Part shown: in pieces, positions 1-5,124 of the stretch
Numbering within the stretch: position 1 is the first letter of the stretch
How the letters are laid out: every line of letters begins with the position of its first letter
Assembly (NCBI GenBank): GCA_945788675.1
Contig: CALZMY010000155.1
Span: 1-5,454, forward strand
Source of the DNA: an uncultured Gammaproteobacteria bacterium
GTDB taxonomy: Bacteria; Pseudomonadota; Gammaproteobacteria; SZUA-140
Direction of reading: 5' to 3'
DNA: 5,454 nt
The notes under the pieces: generated by a model
What the model saw: only the letters and a program-made list of their open reading frames with translations
The model's database searches: none
Told to the model about the DNA's origin: nothing
Translations under genes and position numbers: made by a program

Positions 1-1130
1 ACCGGCGTGGTGGTCAGCGCCGAGACCTGTTCGACCACGTTGAGCAGCTGGCGGATATTTCCCGGCCAGGAGGCCGCCATGAGCCGTTCCATCGCCTCGC
101 GGGAGAAGGAGCGGGCGATGCAGGTTTTACTACGCTGCTGCAGTTGTTGCAGGAAGTGGTTGGCAAGCAATGGAATGTCTTCGCAGCGCTCGGCCAGCGC
201 CGGCAACTCCAGCATTACCACGTTGAGGCGATAGTAGAGATCTTCGCGGAACTGGCGCTCATCGATCGCCGCCTCAAGGTCGCGATGGGTGGCAGAGATA
301 ACCCGCACATCCACCGGCAATGACTGGGTCATCCCCACTGGCCGCACCTCGCCTTCCTGTAACACGCGCAACAGTTTTGCCTGAAATTCCAGTGGCATAT
401 CACCGATTTCATCAAGAAACAGGGTGCCACCGTTGGCGGCTTCGAACAGGCCGGTATGGTTACGGTCGGCACCGGTGAAGGCCCCTTTGCGGTGACCGAA
501 CAGTTCAGATTCCAGCAGCGCTTCGGGAATGGCGGCGCAGTTGATCGCCACAAACGGCGCCTCGCAACGCGGGCTGGCACTGTGAACAGCACGTGCCAGG
601 CTCTCCTTGCCGGTGCCACTCTCACCCTGGATGAGGATACTAACGTCCGTCTGCGCGACCCGCCAGCCCTGCTTGAGCAGCTCCTCCATACCTGGGCTGG
701 TGGTGATGATCTCGCGTCGCCACTCCTCGTCGCTGGTCGCGCCATCGTCATCTGTGTGTGGATAACTGTAACGCTGGGCAGCCGCGATGTTATCCAGTAA
801 CTGCTGACTGTCAAAGGGTTTGGTGAGGTAGCTGAACACCCCTTTACGGGTAGCATCAACGGCGTCGGGGATAGAGCCGTGAGCGGTGAGGATGATCACC
901 GGCAGCGAGGGATAGCGTGCATGCACCTCATCGAACAGGGCCAGGCCATCCATCCCTTCCATACGCAGGTCGGTAATGATCAGCTGTGGCTGAAAGGTGG
1001 GCAGGCGGGCCAGCGCCTGGCGACCATTGGTGGCGCTATCCACCACAAAACCAGCAGCTTTGAGGCGCAAGGACAACAGTTTCAGTAGACTGGCATCGTC
1101 GTCAACCAGCAGTATCTTACTGTTATTCAT
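1..1130 (-). CDS. glrR: Sigma-54-dependent response regulator GlrR (3' end beyond window)
   Basis: Cytoplasmic NtrC-type activator that, once phosphorylated by its partner kinase GlrK, drives sigma-54 RNA polymerase open-complex formation. 376 codons are visible. The receiver domain (about 5-120) has the acidic pair D10/D11, phospho-acceptor D54 in TDLRM, T82 and K104. The AAA+ domain (about 140-365) has Walker A GESGTGKE (169-176), the sigma-54 contact loop GAFTGA (216-221), Walker B LFLDEIGD (237-244), arginine-finger candidates R295 and R301, and WPGNIRQL (355-362). E. coli GlrR is about 444 residues, so roughly 65-70 residues with the Fis-type helix-turn-helix lie off the left edge. The ATG at 1130 shares ATGA with the stop of the lipoprotein gene, a 4-nt overlap indicating coupled translation. 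Identity as GlrR rather than another NtrC relative rests on the TAHGSIPDA and PALAERCEDIPLLANH stretches and on the glrK-qseG neighbours. All key catalytic residues are intact. Confidence 0.95.
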   Translation of the reverse strand, partial: MNNSKILLVDDDASLLKLLSLRLKAAGFVVDSATNGRQALARLPTFQPQLIITDLRMEGMDGLALFDEVHARYPSLPVIILTAHGSIPDAVDATRKGVFSYLTKPFDSQQLLDNIAAAQRYSYPHTDDDGATSDEEWRREIITTSPGMEELLKQGWRVAQTDVSILIQGESGTGKESLARAVHSASPRCEAPFVAINCAAIPEALLESELFGHRKGAFTGADRNHTGLFEAANGGTLFLDEIGDMPLEFQAKLLRVLQEGEVRPVGMTQSLPVDVRVISATHRDLEAAIDERQFREDLYYRLNVVMLELPALAERCEDIPLLANHFLQQLQQRSKTCIARSFSREAMERLMAASWPGNIRQLLNVVEQVSALTTTP

Positions 1131-1732
1131 GGGGTTTTTCTATCCTCCTCTGGATCGAGGTTGGCACCTGCACCGGCACGCTCTTTTTCATTGATATCCC
1201 GTTCGATAGATTTTAGCTGGTCCAGTTGTAACTGCAGCGCCCGCAGCTGACGACGCAGCACTGCGGTGGCTGTCTGCCCCTGTTTAAACCGCAATCGCAG
1301 GGCATTTTCCTCGGCGCGCAGGCGGTTACGCTCACCGATCTCTTCGACTAGCAGCAGGGCCATGCCGCGCGCGGGATATTGCATCCCGACGGGTTCGCGC
1401 AAAACCTCCTCCAGCAGGCTGGCCGCCGTCTCATCGTCCTGATAGGCCGTATCAGGGCGACTGAGCATCAGCGCCAGACGCAGCTGGCTACATGCCTCAT
1501 TACTCGCCGCTACATCCGCTCGTAGTGCTTGCAGCATATCTCTCCTGGATTCTGCTGAGAGACGGGAAATAGCGCTATAAAGCTCCAGCACGTTGCCACA
1601 TGCTCCATCCGGTGGCGATTGCGGTGACGTATCAGTGGCTACCGGCAGTTGCGCGCAGGCCGTCAGCAGAATAGCGCCTAGGATCCCCATTGTGTGGCAG
1701 CGGATAATGGTATGTGCCGTTCTTCTAAACAC
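1127..1732 (-). CDS. qseG: QseG-like coiled-coil outer-membrane lipoprotein
   Basis: Predicted 201-residue lipoprotein encoded between the sensor kinase and response regulator, the place of qseG (yfhG) in Enterobacteria, where QseG binds the kinase and is needed for its signalling. I chose the GTG at 1732 because AGGAG stands 6 nt before it and it gives a lipoprotein signal: R3/R4/R11, hydrophobic GILGAILLTA, and lipobox LTAC with lipidated C26. The +2 residue is Ala, so outer-membrane sorting is predicted. The open frame runs up to 1813, but those codons lie inside glrK and would bury the signal. Mature residues 27-125 are helical with no recognised domain and contain three further Cys (C45, C81 and, in the signal, C12). 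Residues about 127-185 form a leucine-rich charged coiled coil. The C-terminal LKSIERDINEKE resembles the end of E. coli QseG, which is about 237 residues. It overlaps glrK by 8 nt and glrR by 4 nt. The QseG identity is inferred from position, architecture and this tail. Confidence 0.75.
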   Translation of the reverse strand: MFRRTAHTIIRCHTMGILGAILLTACAQLPVATDTSPQSPPDGACGNVLELYSAISRLSAESRRDMLQALRADVAASNEACSQLRLALMLSRPDTAYQDDETAASLLEEVLREPVGMQYPARGMALLLVEEIGERNRLRAEENALRLRFKQGQTATAVLRRQLRALQLQLDQLKSIERDINEKERAGAGANLDPEEDRKTP

Positions 1733-3191
1733 CGCTTTCTCCTGTGCTGTGCAGGGGCAGGGTGACTCGCAGATGCGCACCACGCTGTGAGTCGCATGCT
1801 TCGATGATACCACCGTGCAAACGAGCGTAGCGCTGTGCGATCGCCAGACCCAACCCGGTTCCTTTGATGTGGCTTCGTGCCTGTTGCGGACCCTGAAAAA
1901 AGGGCTCGAATATCTGCCCGCTCAGCGCTGTGTCGATACCTGGACCATCATCGAGAACATCAATAGAGGCCTGACCATCCTCTATTCGCAGCTGTAACTG
2001 CACCTGTCCACCCCGTGGCGAATATTTGATGGCATTGGACAGCAGATTGTCCAATAAAGTGCACAGCTGTTCACGTTCGCCACACAGGCTGACCGGTTGC
2101 AACTCGGTGAGCACTTCAATACCGCGCGCGCGCAGTGTCAGACGGTGTTTGTCGACAATTTCCGGCAGTAGCGTATGCAAGTCTATCGTCTCCTGATGCT
2201 GTAGCTTCTCCTGTGCGAGGGCAGCATTAAAGTTCAGTAGCGCCTCTACCTGCGCCTGCAATTGCAGGCTGTTATCACGCAGGATATCCGCGACCTCGCG
2301 CTGCGAATTGTTGAGCGTGCCTACCACCTCGTCACGCAGCAGTTCGGCGCCTTCGCGCAGTGAGGTAAGCGGCGTTTTCAACTCGTGCGACACGTGATGC
2401 AGGAAAAGTCGTTTCTGTTCATCCAGTTCGGAGAGGCGTTGACGCAACCAGTCCAGATGTTCGCCCAGCTCGCGGATATCCTGCGGTCCACTCACCGTGA
2501 CAGCGGTGCTGAATTCGCCGGCTCCCAGGCGGCGGATCGCTGCCCCCAGGTGGCGCAGAGGACGATTAATCAACACACTGAAGATCACCGCCAGGATCAA
2601 CGCCAGCGGGATCAGCGCCAGCGCCTGCAGCAGTAACAGACGCTGCACCTGTTTCACCTGCCGAGTCATCTGGTTGCTCTGCGCAGAGATCATCTGTGTG
2701 ACCTCAAAAGGGATCGTCCGTGCCAGACGGGTCAAATCGTGTTGTTTCGTCAACTGCAAAGTCGTGTCCTGAATTAGTCCGTTAGCCACAGTACGCAACT
2801 GCTGGTACAACTGCTCCTCGTGTTTGTCTATTTGCCACAAGCGCGTTGATAGCGCCTCGCCCGGCACTAAAGTCTCTCCTGGTGCCACAGCCTTGAGTCG
2901 GGAAACAGCCTCAGCCAGCTGCTCGCGCTGATTCTCATAACGCTGCAACACGGCCGGGTCATGCAGCACCCAATACTGACCAGAGCTCCGCTCCAGGTTC
3001 AACACCTGTGCCATGATGCTACGACCCGCCTCCACCGCCTGGGTCGATTCATGCACCGCAAGCTGCATCTGCGCCGACAGTTTGTCAATACGGACAAACG
3101 TATTCACCAACGCTACCGAGAGCGGCAGGGCGGCAAGAAAAAAGCCGATCAGAGCAAGCTGAAAGATCGAGTTTGGTAGGGTTAGTCGCAT
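1725..3191 (-). CDS. glrK: Sensor histidine kinase GlrK (QseE)
   Basis: Inner-membrane histidine kinase of 488 residues that phosphorylates GlrR. Order of parts: TM1 about 8-29; periplasmic sensor about 30-184, helical, with the motif QYWVLHDP also found in the E. coli protein; TM2 about 185-208; HAMP about 209-260; dimerisation helix with FLHHVSHELKTP and phospho-acceptor H269; ATPase domain with N box (N386 in LLSNAIKY), G1 DDGPGI (414-419), F box FEPFF (428-432) and G2 GTGLGL (444-449). Length fits E. coli GlrK (475). HELKTPLTSLREGAELL and IFEPFFQGPQQ are close to the E. coli sequence. The frame is open up to 3284, but the ATG at 3191 is preceded by AGAGGA at 5 nt and starts directly before TM1, so I use it. 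First gene of the operon; its stop codon overlaps the qseG start by 8 nt. All catalytic boxes are canonical, so an active kinase is expected. Confidence 0.95.
   Translation of the reverse strand: MRLTLPNSIFQLALIGFFLAALPLSVALVNTFVRIDKLSAQMQLAVHESTQAVEAGRSIMAQVLNLERSSGQYWVLHDPAVLQRYENQREQLAEAVSRLKAVAPGETLVPGEALSTRLWQIDKHEEQLYQQLRTVANGLIQDTTLQLTKQHDLTRLARTIPFEVTQMISAQSNQMTRQVKQVQRLLLLQALALIPLALILAVIFSVLINRPLRHLGAAIRRLGAGEFSTAVTVSGPQDIRELGEHLDWLRQRLSELDEQKRLFLHHVSHELKTPLTSLREGAELLRDEVVGTLNNSQREVADILRDNSLQLQAQVEALLNFNAALAQEKLQHQETIDLHTLLPEIVDKHRLTLRARGIEVLTELQPVSLCGEREQLCTLLDNLLSNAIKYSPRGGQVQLQLRIEDGQASIDVLDDGPGIDTALSGQIFEPFFQGPQQARSHIKGTGLGLAIAQRYARLHGGIIEACDSQRGAHLRVTLPLHSTGESGV
1739..1743 (-). 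promoter_or_regulatory. Ribosome binding site deciding the GTG start of qseG
   Basis: The minus strand reads AGGAG, then 6 nt, then GTG at 1732. The site lies inside the last codons of glrK. It favours the GTG over the in-frame ATG at 1690, which would leave too short a signal peptide (only 11 residues before the lipobox Cys), and over the ATG at 1813. Confidence 0.7.
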
Positions 3192-3196
3192 GACGT

Positions 3197-3202
3197 TCCT
3201 CT
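3197..3202 (-). promoter_or_regulatory. Ribosome binding site of glrK
   Basis: AGAGGA on the minus strand ends 5 nt before the ATG at 3191. It settles the start against the upstream in-frame ATG at 3284, whose extra 31 residues would precede the first membrane helix with no matching need in the family. Confidence 0.7.
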
Positions 3203-3271
3203 GGGGCCTCCCTGTTGCCAGAGTCTCAGCCACCAGCTCCTCCTGCAATACCAGGGTCAGTGTTGACGTTG

Positions 3272-3288
3272 CACCGAATAACACCGAA
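3272..3288. repeat. Tandem CACCGAA direct repeat, 10-bp period
   Basis: CACCGAA occurs at 3272-3278 and again at 3282-3288, one helical turn apart. The pair is flanked by the short inverted repeat TTGAC (3263-3267) and GTCAA (3290-3294). The location, in the transcribed leader of glrK about 80-100 bp before the start, would suit a regulator site or an RNA structure. No known regulator is recognised. Confidence 0.4.
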
Positions 3289-3297
3289 GGTCAATGC

Positions 3298-3316
3298 TCA
3301 CATCGTGACAGTGTGA
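3298..3316. repeat. Inverted repeat TCACA-N9-TGTGA
   Basis: Perfect 5-bp half sites around a 9-nt centre. It falls just downstream of the predicted start point of the proximal candidate glrK promoter, a position typical of a repressor operator. Half sites this short can arise by chance. Confidence 0.35.
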
Positions 3317-3329
3317 ATGAGTACCGCTA

Positions 3330-3358
3330 ATAATAGTGAATTAGAAGCGATCTGATCA
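3330..3358 (-). promoter_or_regulatory. Candidate proximal sigma-70 promoter of the glrK operon
   Basis: On the minus strand, TGATCA (3/6 of the -35 consensus) is separated by 17 nt from TATTAT (5/6 of the -10 consensus). Transcription would start near 3323, giving a leader of about 130 nt. Support is the -10 box and the ideal spacing only. Confidence 0.35.
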
Positions 3359-3450
3359 TAAACTGGAACATAATCCGTTTCGCCCAGTACAGCAGTGTAA
3401 AGCAACGATAACCCAAACGTATTTAGCATGAATTATCAACAGCTTAATAT

Positions 3451-3480
3451 TTTATAGCACCATCCTTTGGAAGGTGGACA
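3451..3480 (-). promoter_or_regulatory. Candidate distal extended -10 promoter toward glrK
   Basis: The minus strand has TGCTATAAA (3459-3451), an extended -10 element, with a weak -35 TGTCCA 18 nt upstream. Transcription would begin near 3445, about 250 nt before glrK, which is enough room for a structured leader or a separate small RNA. It overlaps the hairpin at 3458-3476, so only one of the two readings may be functional. Confidence 0.35.
3458..3476 (-). terminator. Short hairpin after the zinc-ribbon gene, weak terminator candidate
   Basis: An 8-bp stem with one mismatch and a 3-nt loop, 34 nt past the stop of the gene ending at 3510. The following minus-strand bases are A/T-rich (CTATAAAATATT) but not a T run, so efficient intrinsic termination is doubtful. 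Confidence 0.3.
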
Positions 3481-3509
3481 TCAGGCAAATCGCGCTACGA
3501 CCATTCCGG

Positions 3510-3863
3510 TCAGGCCTGTTTTCCCGTGTGATCATCATCTGCGGAAGTATCCAGATCTGGAGCCGGCGGCCCAAGGCTGCGCATCACCGACATTGGGATC
3601 AACAGGATATTGAGTAGATCGATCACCAACCATGCCACCAACGCGTAAACGAAGGCCATCGCACCGGCATCTTGAAACATATAAAGAAACGCACAGATAG
3701 CCAGCGCCCACATGTAAACTAATGAAAATGGTGCCAAAAACCATGGATTGGCGCAGAGGCGGGCGTTACAGTGATCGCAGTGAGTCTCACGCCAGTAGCT
3801 CAGACGGTATTTATCCTTGAGGGAAATACCAGACTGCTCACACTTCGGACATGGAAATTTCAT
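3510..3863 (-). CDS. Small zinc-ribbon membrane protein, function unknown
   Basis: 117-residue protein with an N-terminal four-cysteine zinc-ribbon pattern, CPKC (5-8) and CDHC (29-32), plus C37, then two hydrophobic helices at about 42-63 and 68-90 and a short acidic polar tail (about 98-117). The zinc knuckle would face the cytoplasm if both helices form a hairpin. I recognise the general type, conserved hypothetical proteins of gammaproteobacteria that begin with a CxxC pair followed by GISLKDKY and NARLC and then a membrane hairpin, but no function is known to me. The ATG at 3863 follows GGAG at 8 nt and places the first CxxC at residue 5, as usual for such proteins. The gene diverges from the ankyrin lipoprotein gene and is followed by the 318-bp gap before glrK, so it is probably transcribed alone. 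A second frame (3535-3744) on the same strand is a shadow. Confidence 0.85.
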   Translation of the reverse strand: MKFPCPKCEQSGISLKDKYRLSYWRETHCDHCNARLCANPWFLAPFSLVYMWALAICAFLYMFQDAGAMAFVYALVAWLVIDLLNILLIPMSVMRSLGPPAPDLDTSADDDHTGKQA

Positions 3864-3899
3864 TTACGCCGCTCCAAAAAGACTCATACAGAAAATACC

Positions 3900-3927
3900 A
3901 TCATAACATCCAGCCGCCGCACGCCAA
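3900..3927 (-). promoter_or_regulatory. Candidate promoter of the zinc-ribbon membrane protein gene
   Basis: The minus strand reads TTGGCG (4/6), 16 nt, then TATGAT (5/6) preceded by TG at the extended -10 position. Predicted start near 3893 gives a leader of about 30 nt containing the GGAG ribosome site. Confidence 0.45.
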
Positions 3928-3945
3928 CCGCTCTCGCTGATTGCT

Positions 3946-3975
3946 TTCACCTGGCCAGAATAAGCGTGTTAGAAT
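3946..3975 (+). promoter_or_regulatory. Candidate promoter of the ankyrin lipoprotein gene
   Basis: The plus strand reads TTCACC (4/6), 18 nt, then TAGAAT (5/6) with TG at the extended -10 position. Predicted start near 3982 leaves a leader of about 35 nt. It lies back to back with the promoter of the divergent gene, the two -35 boxes being less than 20 bp apart, so a single regulator could affect both. Confidence 0.45.
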
Positions 3976-4016
3976 TTGCGATCCTTAAAATATTTAAATC
4001 AATAATCGACATTAAA

Positions 4017-4562
4017 ATGAATATGTTGCACAAAAAATTGTTGTTTCTGATGCTGGGCGCCGCACTATTGACCGGTTGCGATGGCAATACGCCGCTGATG
4101 GATGAGGTGCAAAACGGCGACATTGACAAGGCCAGGGCGCTGATAACAGATGTTGGTGACATTAATGAACGTAACAACTATGGCTGGACGGTGCTGATGC
4201 ACGCCGCGCGCCTTGGCAATGTAGAGTTGATAGCACTACTGGTAGATAACGGTGCTGACGTCAATGCACAGGATCAGGACAACTGGTCTGCACTGATGCG
4301 TGCATCACTCAAAGGCCACACTGAAGCGGTGCGTTATCTGCTTAGTAAAGGAGCGGAGGTCAATTTCAAAGATAATACCAACACTACCGCACTCCATTGG
4401 GCCGCTTTGCGTGGCCATAAAGATGTTGTGTTATTACTGCTCGATGCAGGTGCTGATTTTACGATAGTCAATGATCGCCGCTGGACCCCAATGAAAGCGG
4501 CTGCCACCGAAGGTGAAAATGACATCATCCTGTTGTTGAAGCGTTACGGCGCGAAAGAGTAG
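4017..4562 (+). CDS. Ankyrin-repeat lipoprotein
   Basis: 181-residue protein with a lipoprotein signal (K6/K7, hydrophobic 8-19, lipobox LTGC, lipidated C21) followed almost at once by about five ankyrin repeats: 24-53, 55-87, 88-120, 121-154 and a shortened capping repeat 155-181. Hallmarks visible are GWTVLMHAARLGNVE, LLVDNGADVNAQD, TALHWAALRGH and LLDAGADF. Ankyrin repeats bind protein partners; the target is not evident. The +2 residue after the lipid Cys is Asp (D22), the inner-membrane retention signal in E. coli, so the repeats would sit in the periplasm tethered to the inner membrane. The frame is open from 3771, but only the ATG at 4017 (or 4023, two codons later) gives a proper signal peptide, and the upstream part overlaps the opposite gene. 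No clear ribosome site precedes either ATG; the leader is A-rich. The gene converges on the yjbQ-family gene with a 21-bp gap and no obvious terminator. Confidence 0.9.
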   Translation: MNMLHKKLLFLMLGAALLTGCDGNTPLMDEVQNGDIDKARALITDVGDINERNNYGWTVLMHAARLGNVELIALLVDNGADVNAQDQDNWSALMRASLKGHTEAVRYLLSKGAEVNFKDNTNTTALHWAALRGHKDVVLLLLDAGADFTIVNDRRWTPMKAAATEGENDIILLLKRYGAKE

Positions 4563-4583
4563 GGCGCACGCTTTTGTGATCTG

Positions 4584-4991
4584 CTACGCGCCGGTATGCA
4601 CGATGATCTGACGCTGCATATTGGCGCGACGATGTTCCCATAAAAAGATTCCCTGCCACGTACCGAGGGTGAGGTTACCGTCAACGATCGGCACCGCTAA
4701 CGAGGAGGCGGTCAACGTCGACTTGATATGTGACGGCATATCATCCGGCCCTTCACTGGTGTGGGTGTAAATTTGATCATTTTCACTCACAAGACGATTC
4801 AACCACTGTTCCAGATCATGCGCCGCCGCTGAATCAGCGTTCTCCTGTATCAGCAGGCTCGCCGAAGTATGTTTGATAAACAGTGTACACAACCCCTCCC
4901 GCAAACCACTTTCGTTGACTACCGCGGCAACCTCACGCGTGATTTCATGCAGGCCCTGGCGTGGGGCACTGATCGATAATTGGCTGATCAT
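4584..4991 (-). CDS. yjbQ: YjbQ/UPF0047 family protein
   Basis: 135-residue cytoplasmic protein of the compact UPF0047 (TIGR00149) family; E. coli YjbQ has 138 residues. Conserved features seen: FIKHTSASL with H41, QENAD (49-53), HTSEGPDDMPSHIKS (77-91) with H77, D83, D84, H88 and K90, and LGTWQGIFLWEHRR (109-122) with E119 and H120. Clustered His and acidic residues probably form the metal or phosphate site of the trimer. Members are annotated as secondary thiamine-phosphate synthases because some rescue thiE mutants at low activity; the true physiological role is unsettled. The ATG at 4991 is preceded by AAGGA at 9 nt and matches the usual family start. The gene converges with the ankyrin gene and diverges from the cytochrome gene, so it is likely monocistronic; nothing here links it to thiamine genes. 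Confidence 0.93.
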   Translation of the reverse strand: MISQLSISAPRQGLHEITREVAAVVNESGLREGLCTLFIKHTSASLLIQENADSAAAHDLEQWLNRLVSENDQIYTHTSEGPDDMPSHIKSTLTASSLAVPIVDGNLTLGTWQGIFLWEHRRANMQRQIIVHTGA

Positions 4992-5017
4992 GGTACACTT
5001 TCCTTCTTATTTATTTA

Positions 5018-5048
5018 CCGTCATCCGACCTAGGCTAGCAGATGACGG
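5018..5048. repeat. Perfect 8-bp inverted repeat in the yjbQ leader
   Basis: CCGTCATC (5018-5025) and GATGACGG (5041-5048) flank a 15-nt loop that itself contains CCTAGG and GCTAGC palindromes. It lies between the TATAAT box of yjbQ and its ribosome site, with the predicted start at its edge, so it could be a 5' stem-loop of the mRNA or a repressor operator. No T run follows on either strand, which argues against a terminator. Confidence 0.55.
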
Positions 5049-5053
5049 GATTT

Positions 5054-5082
5054 ATTATAGCGCGCTAACGCCTGATTGATAT
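5054..5082 (-). promoter_or_regulatory. Candidate promoter of yjbQ
   Basis: The minus strand has a perfect TATAAT (5059-5054) with a weak -35 (ATATCA, 3/6) at 17 nt. Predicted start near 5047 gives a leader of about 55 nt that begins with the 8-bp inverted repeat. Confidence 0.5.
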
Positions 5083-5096
5083 TCGCAGAAGCGTTA
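5066..5096. repeat. Inverted repeat TAACGC-N19-GCGTTA between divergent genes
   Basis: Perfect 6-bp half sites whose centres are 25 bp apart. It covers the -35 region of yjbQ and the candidate -35/-10 of the cytochrome gene, so a bound protein could affect both directions. No known regulator is recognised. Confidence 0.35.
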
Positions 5097-5104
5097 AAGA
5101 GATT
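5076..5104 (+). promoter_or_regulatory. Weak candidate promoter of the cytochrome gene
   Basis: The plus strand reads TTGATA (5/6), 17 nt, then GAGATT (3/6). Predicted start near 5111 would leave only about 14 nt of leader. The poor -10 suggests either activator dependence or another promoter. Confidence 0.25.
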
Positions 5105-5124
5105 CGCCCAAATTGAGAAGTTGT

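Larger units (their letters stand above)
3192..3509. other. 318-bp intergenic region upstream of glrK, no protein gene
   Basis: AT-rich stretch between glrK and the zinc-ribbon gene, both on the minus strand. No credible coding frame was found. It contains two candidate promoters toward glrK, a short hairpin at 3458-3476, an inverted repeat at 3298-3316 and a direct repeat at 3272-3288. In Enterobacteria the sigma-54-controlled small RNA gene glmY sits in the equivalent place, but I see no good sigma-54 (GG-N10-GC) promoter reading toward glrK and no strong terminator before glrK. A GlmY-like RNA is therefore possible but unsupported. Confidence 0.6.

Noticed and set aside
456..800. Plus-strand open frame of 114 codons
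   Set aside because: Antisense to the catalytic core of glrR, with no ribosome site or motif.
329..859. Long minus-strand open frame of 176 codons
   Set aside because: It is a shadow of glrR in another frame. The glrR frame through the same bases carries Walker A, GAFTGA and Walker B, while this frame shows no recognisable motif.
1733..1813. Upstream extension of the qseG-like frame to ATG 1813
   Set aside because: These codons lie inside the ATPase end of glrK and would bury the lipoprotein signal. The GTG at 1732 has a good ribosome site.
3203..3218. GG-N10-GC sigma-54-like element on the plus strand
   Set aside because: It points away from glrK with no gene on that strand for about 800 bp, and only the core dinucleotides and TTGC match.
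3192..3284. Upstream extension of glrK to ATG 3284
   Set aside because: It adds 31 residues before the first membrane helix, while the ATG at 3191 has AGAGGA at 5 nt and matches the family start.
3298..3316. CRP binding site
   Set aside because: CRP sites read TGTGA-N6-TCACA. Here the half sites are in reverse order and 9 nt apart.
3402..3414. Sigma-54-like element on the minus strand upstream of glrK (TGGG...TTGC)
   Set aside because: The GG-to-GC spacing is 9 nt instead of the required 10, and the rest of the -24 element does not match.
3771..4016. Upstream extension of the ankyrin frame to 3771
   Set aside because: It overlaps the zinc-ribbon gene on the opposite strand and would bury the lipobox.
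4563..4592. Terminator between the convergent ankyrin and yjbQ genes
   Set aside because: Only a 5-bp GGCGC/GCGCC stem with a 20-nt loop and no T run. It also extends into yjbQ.
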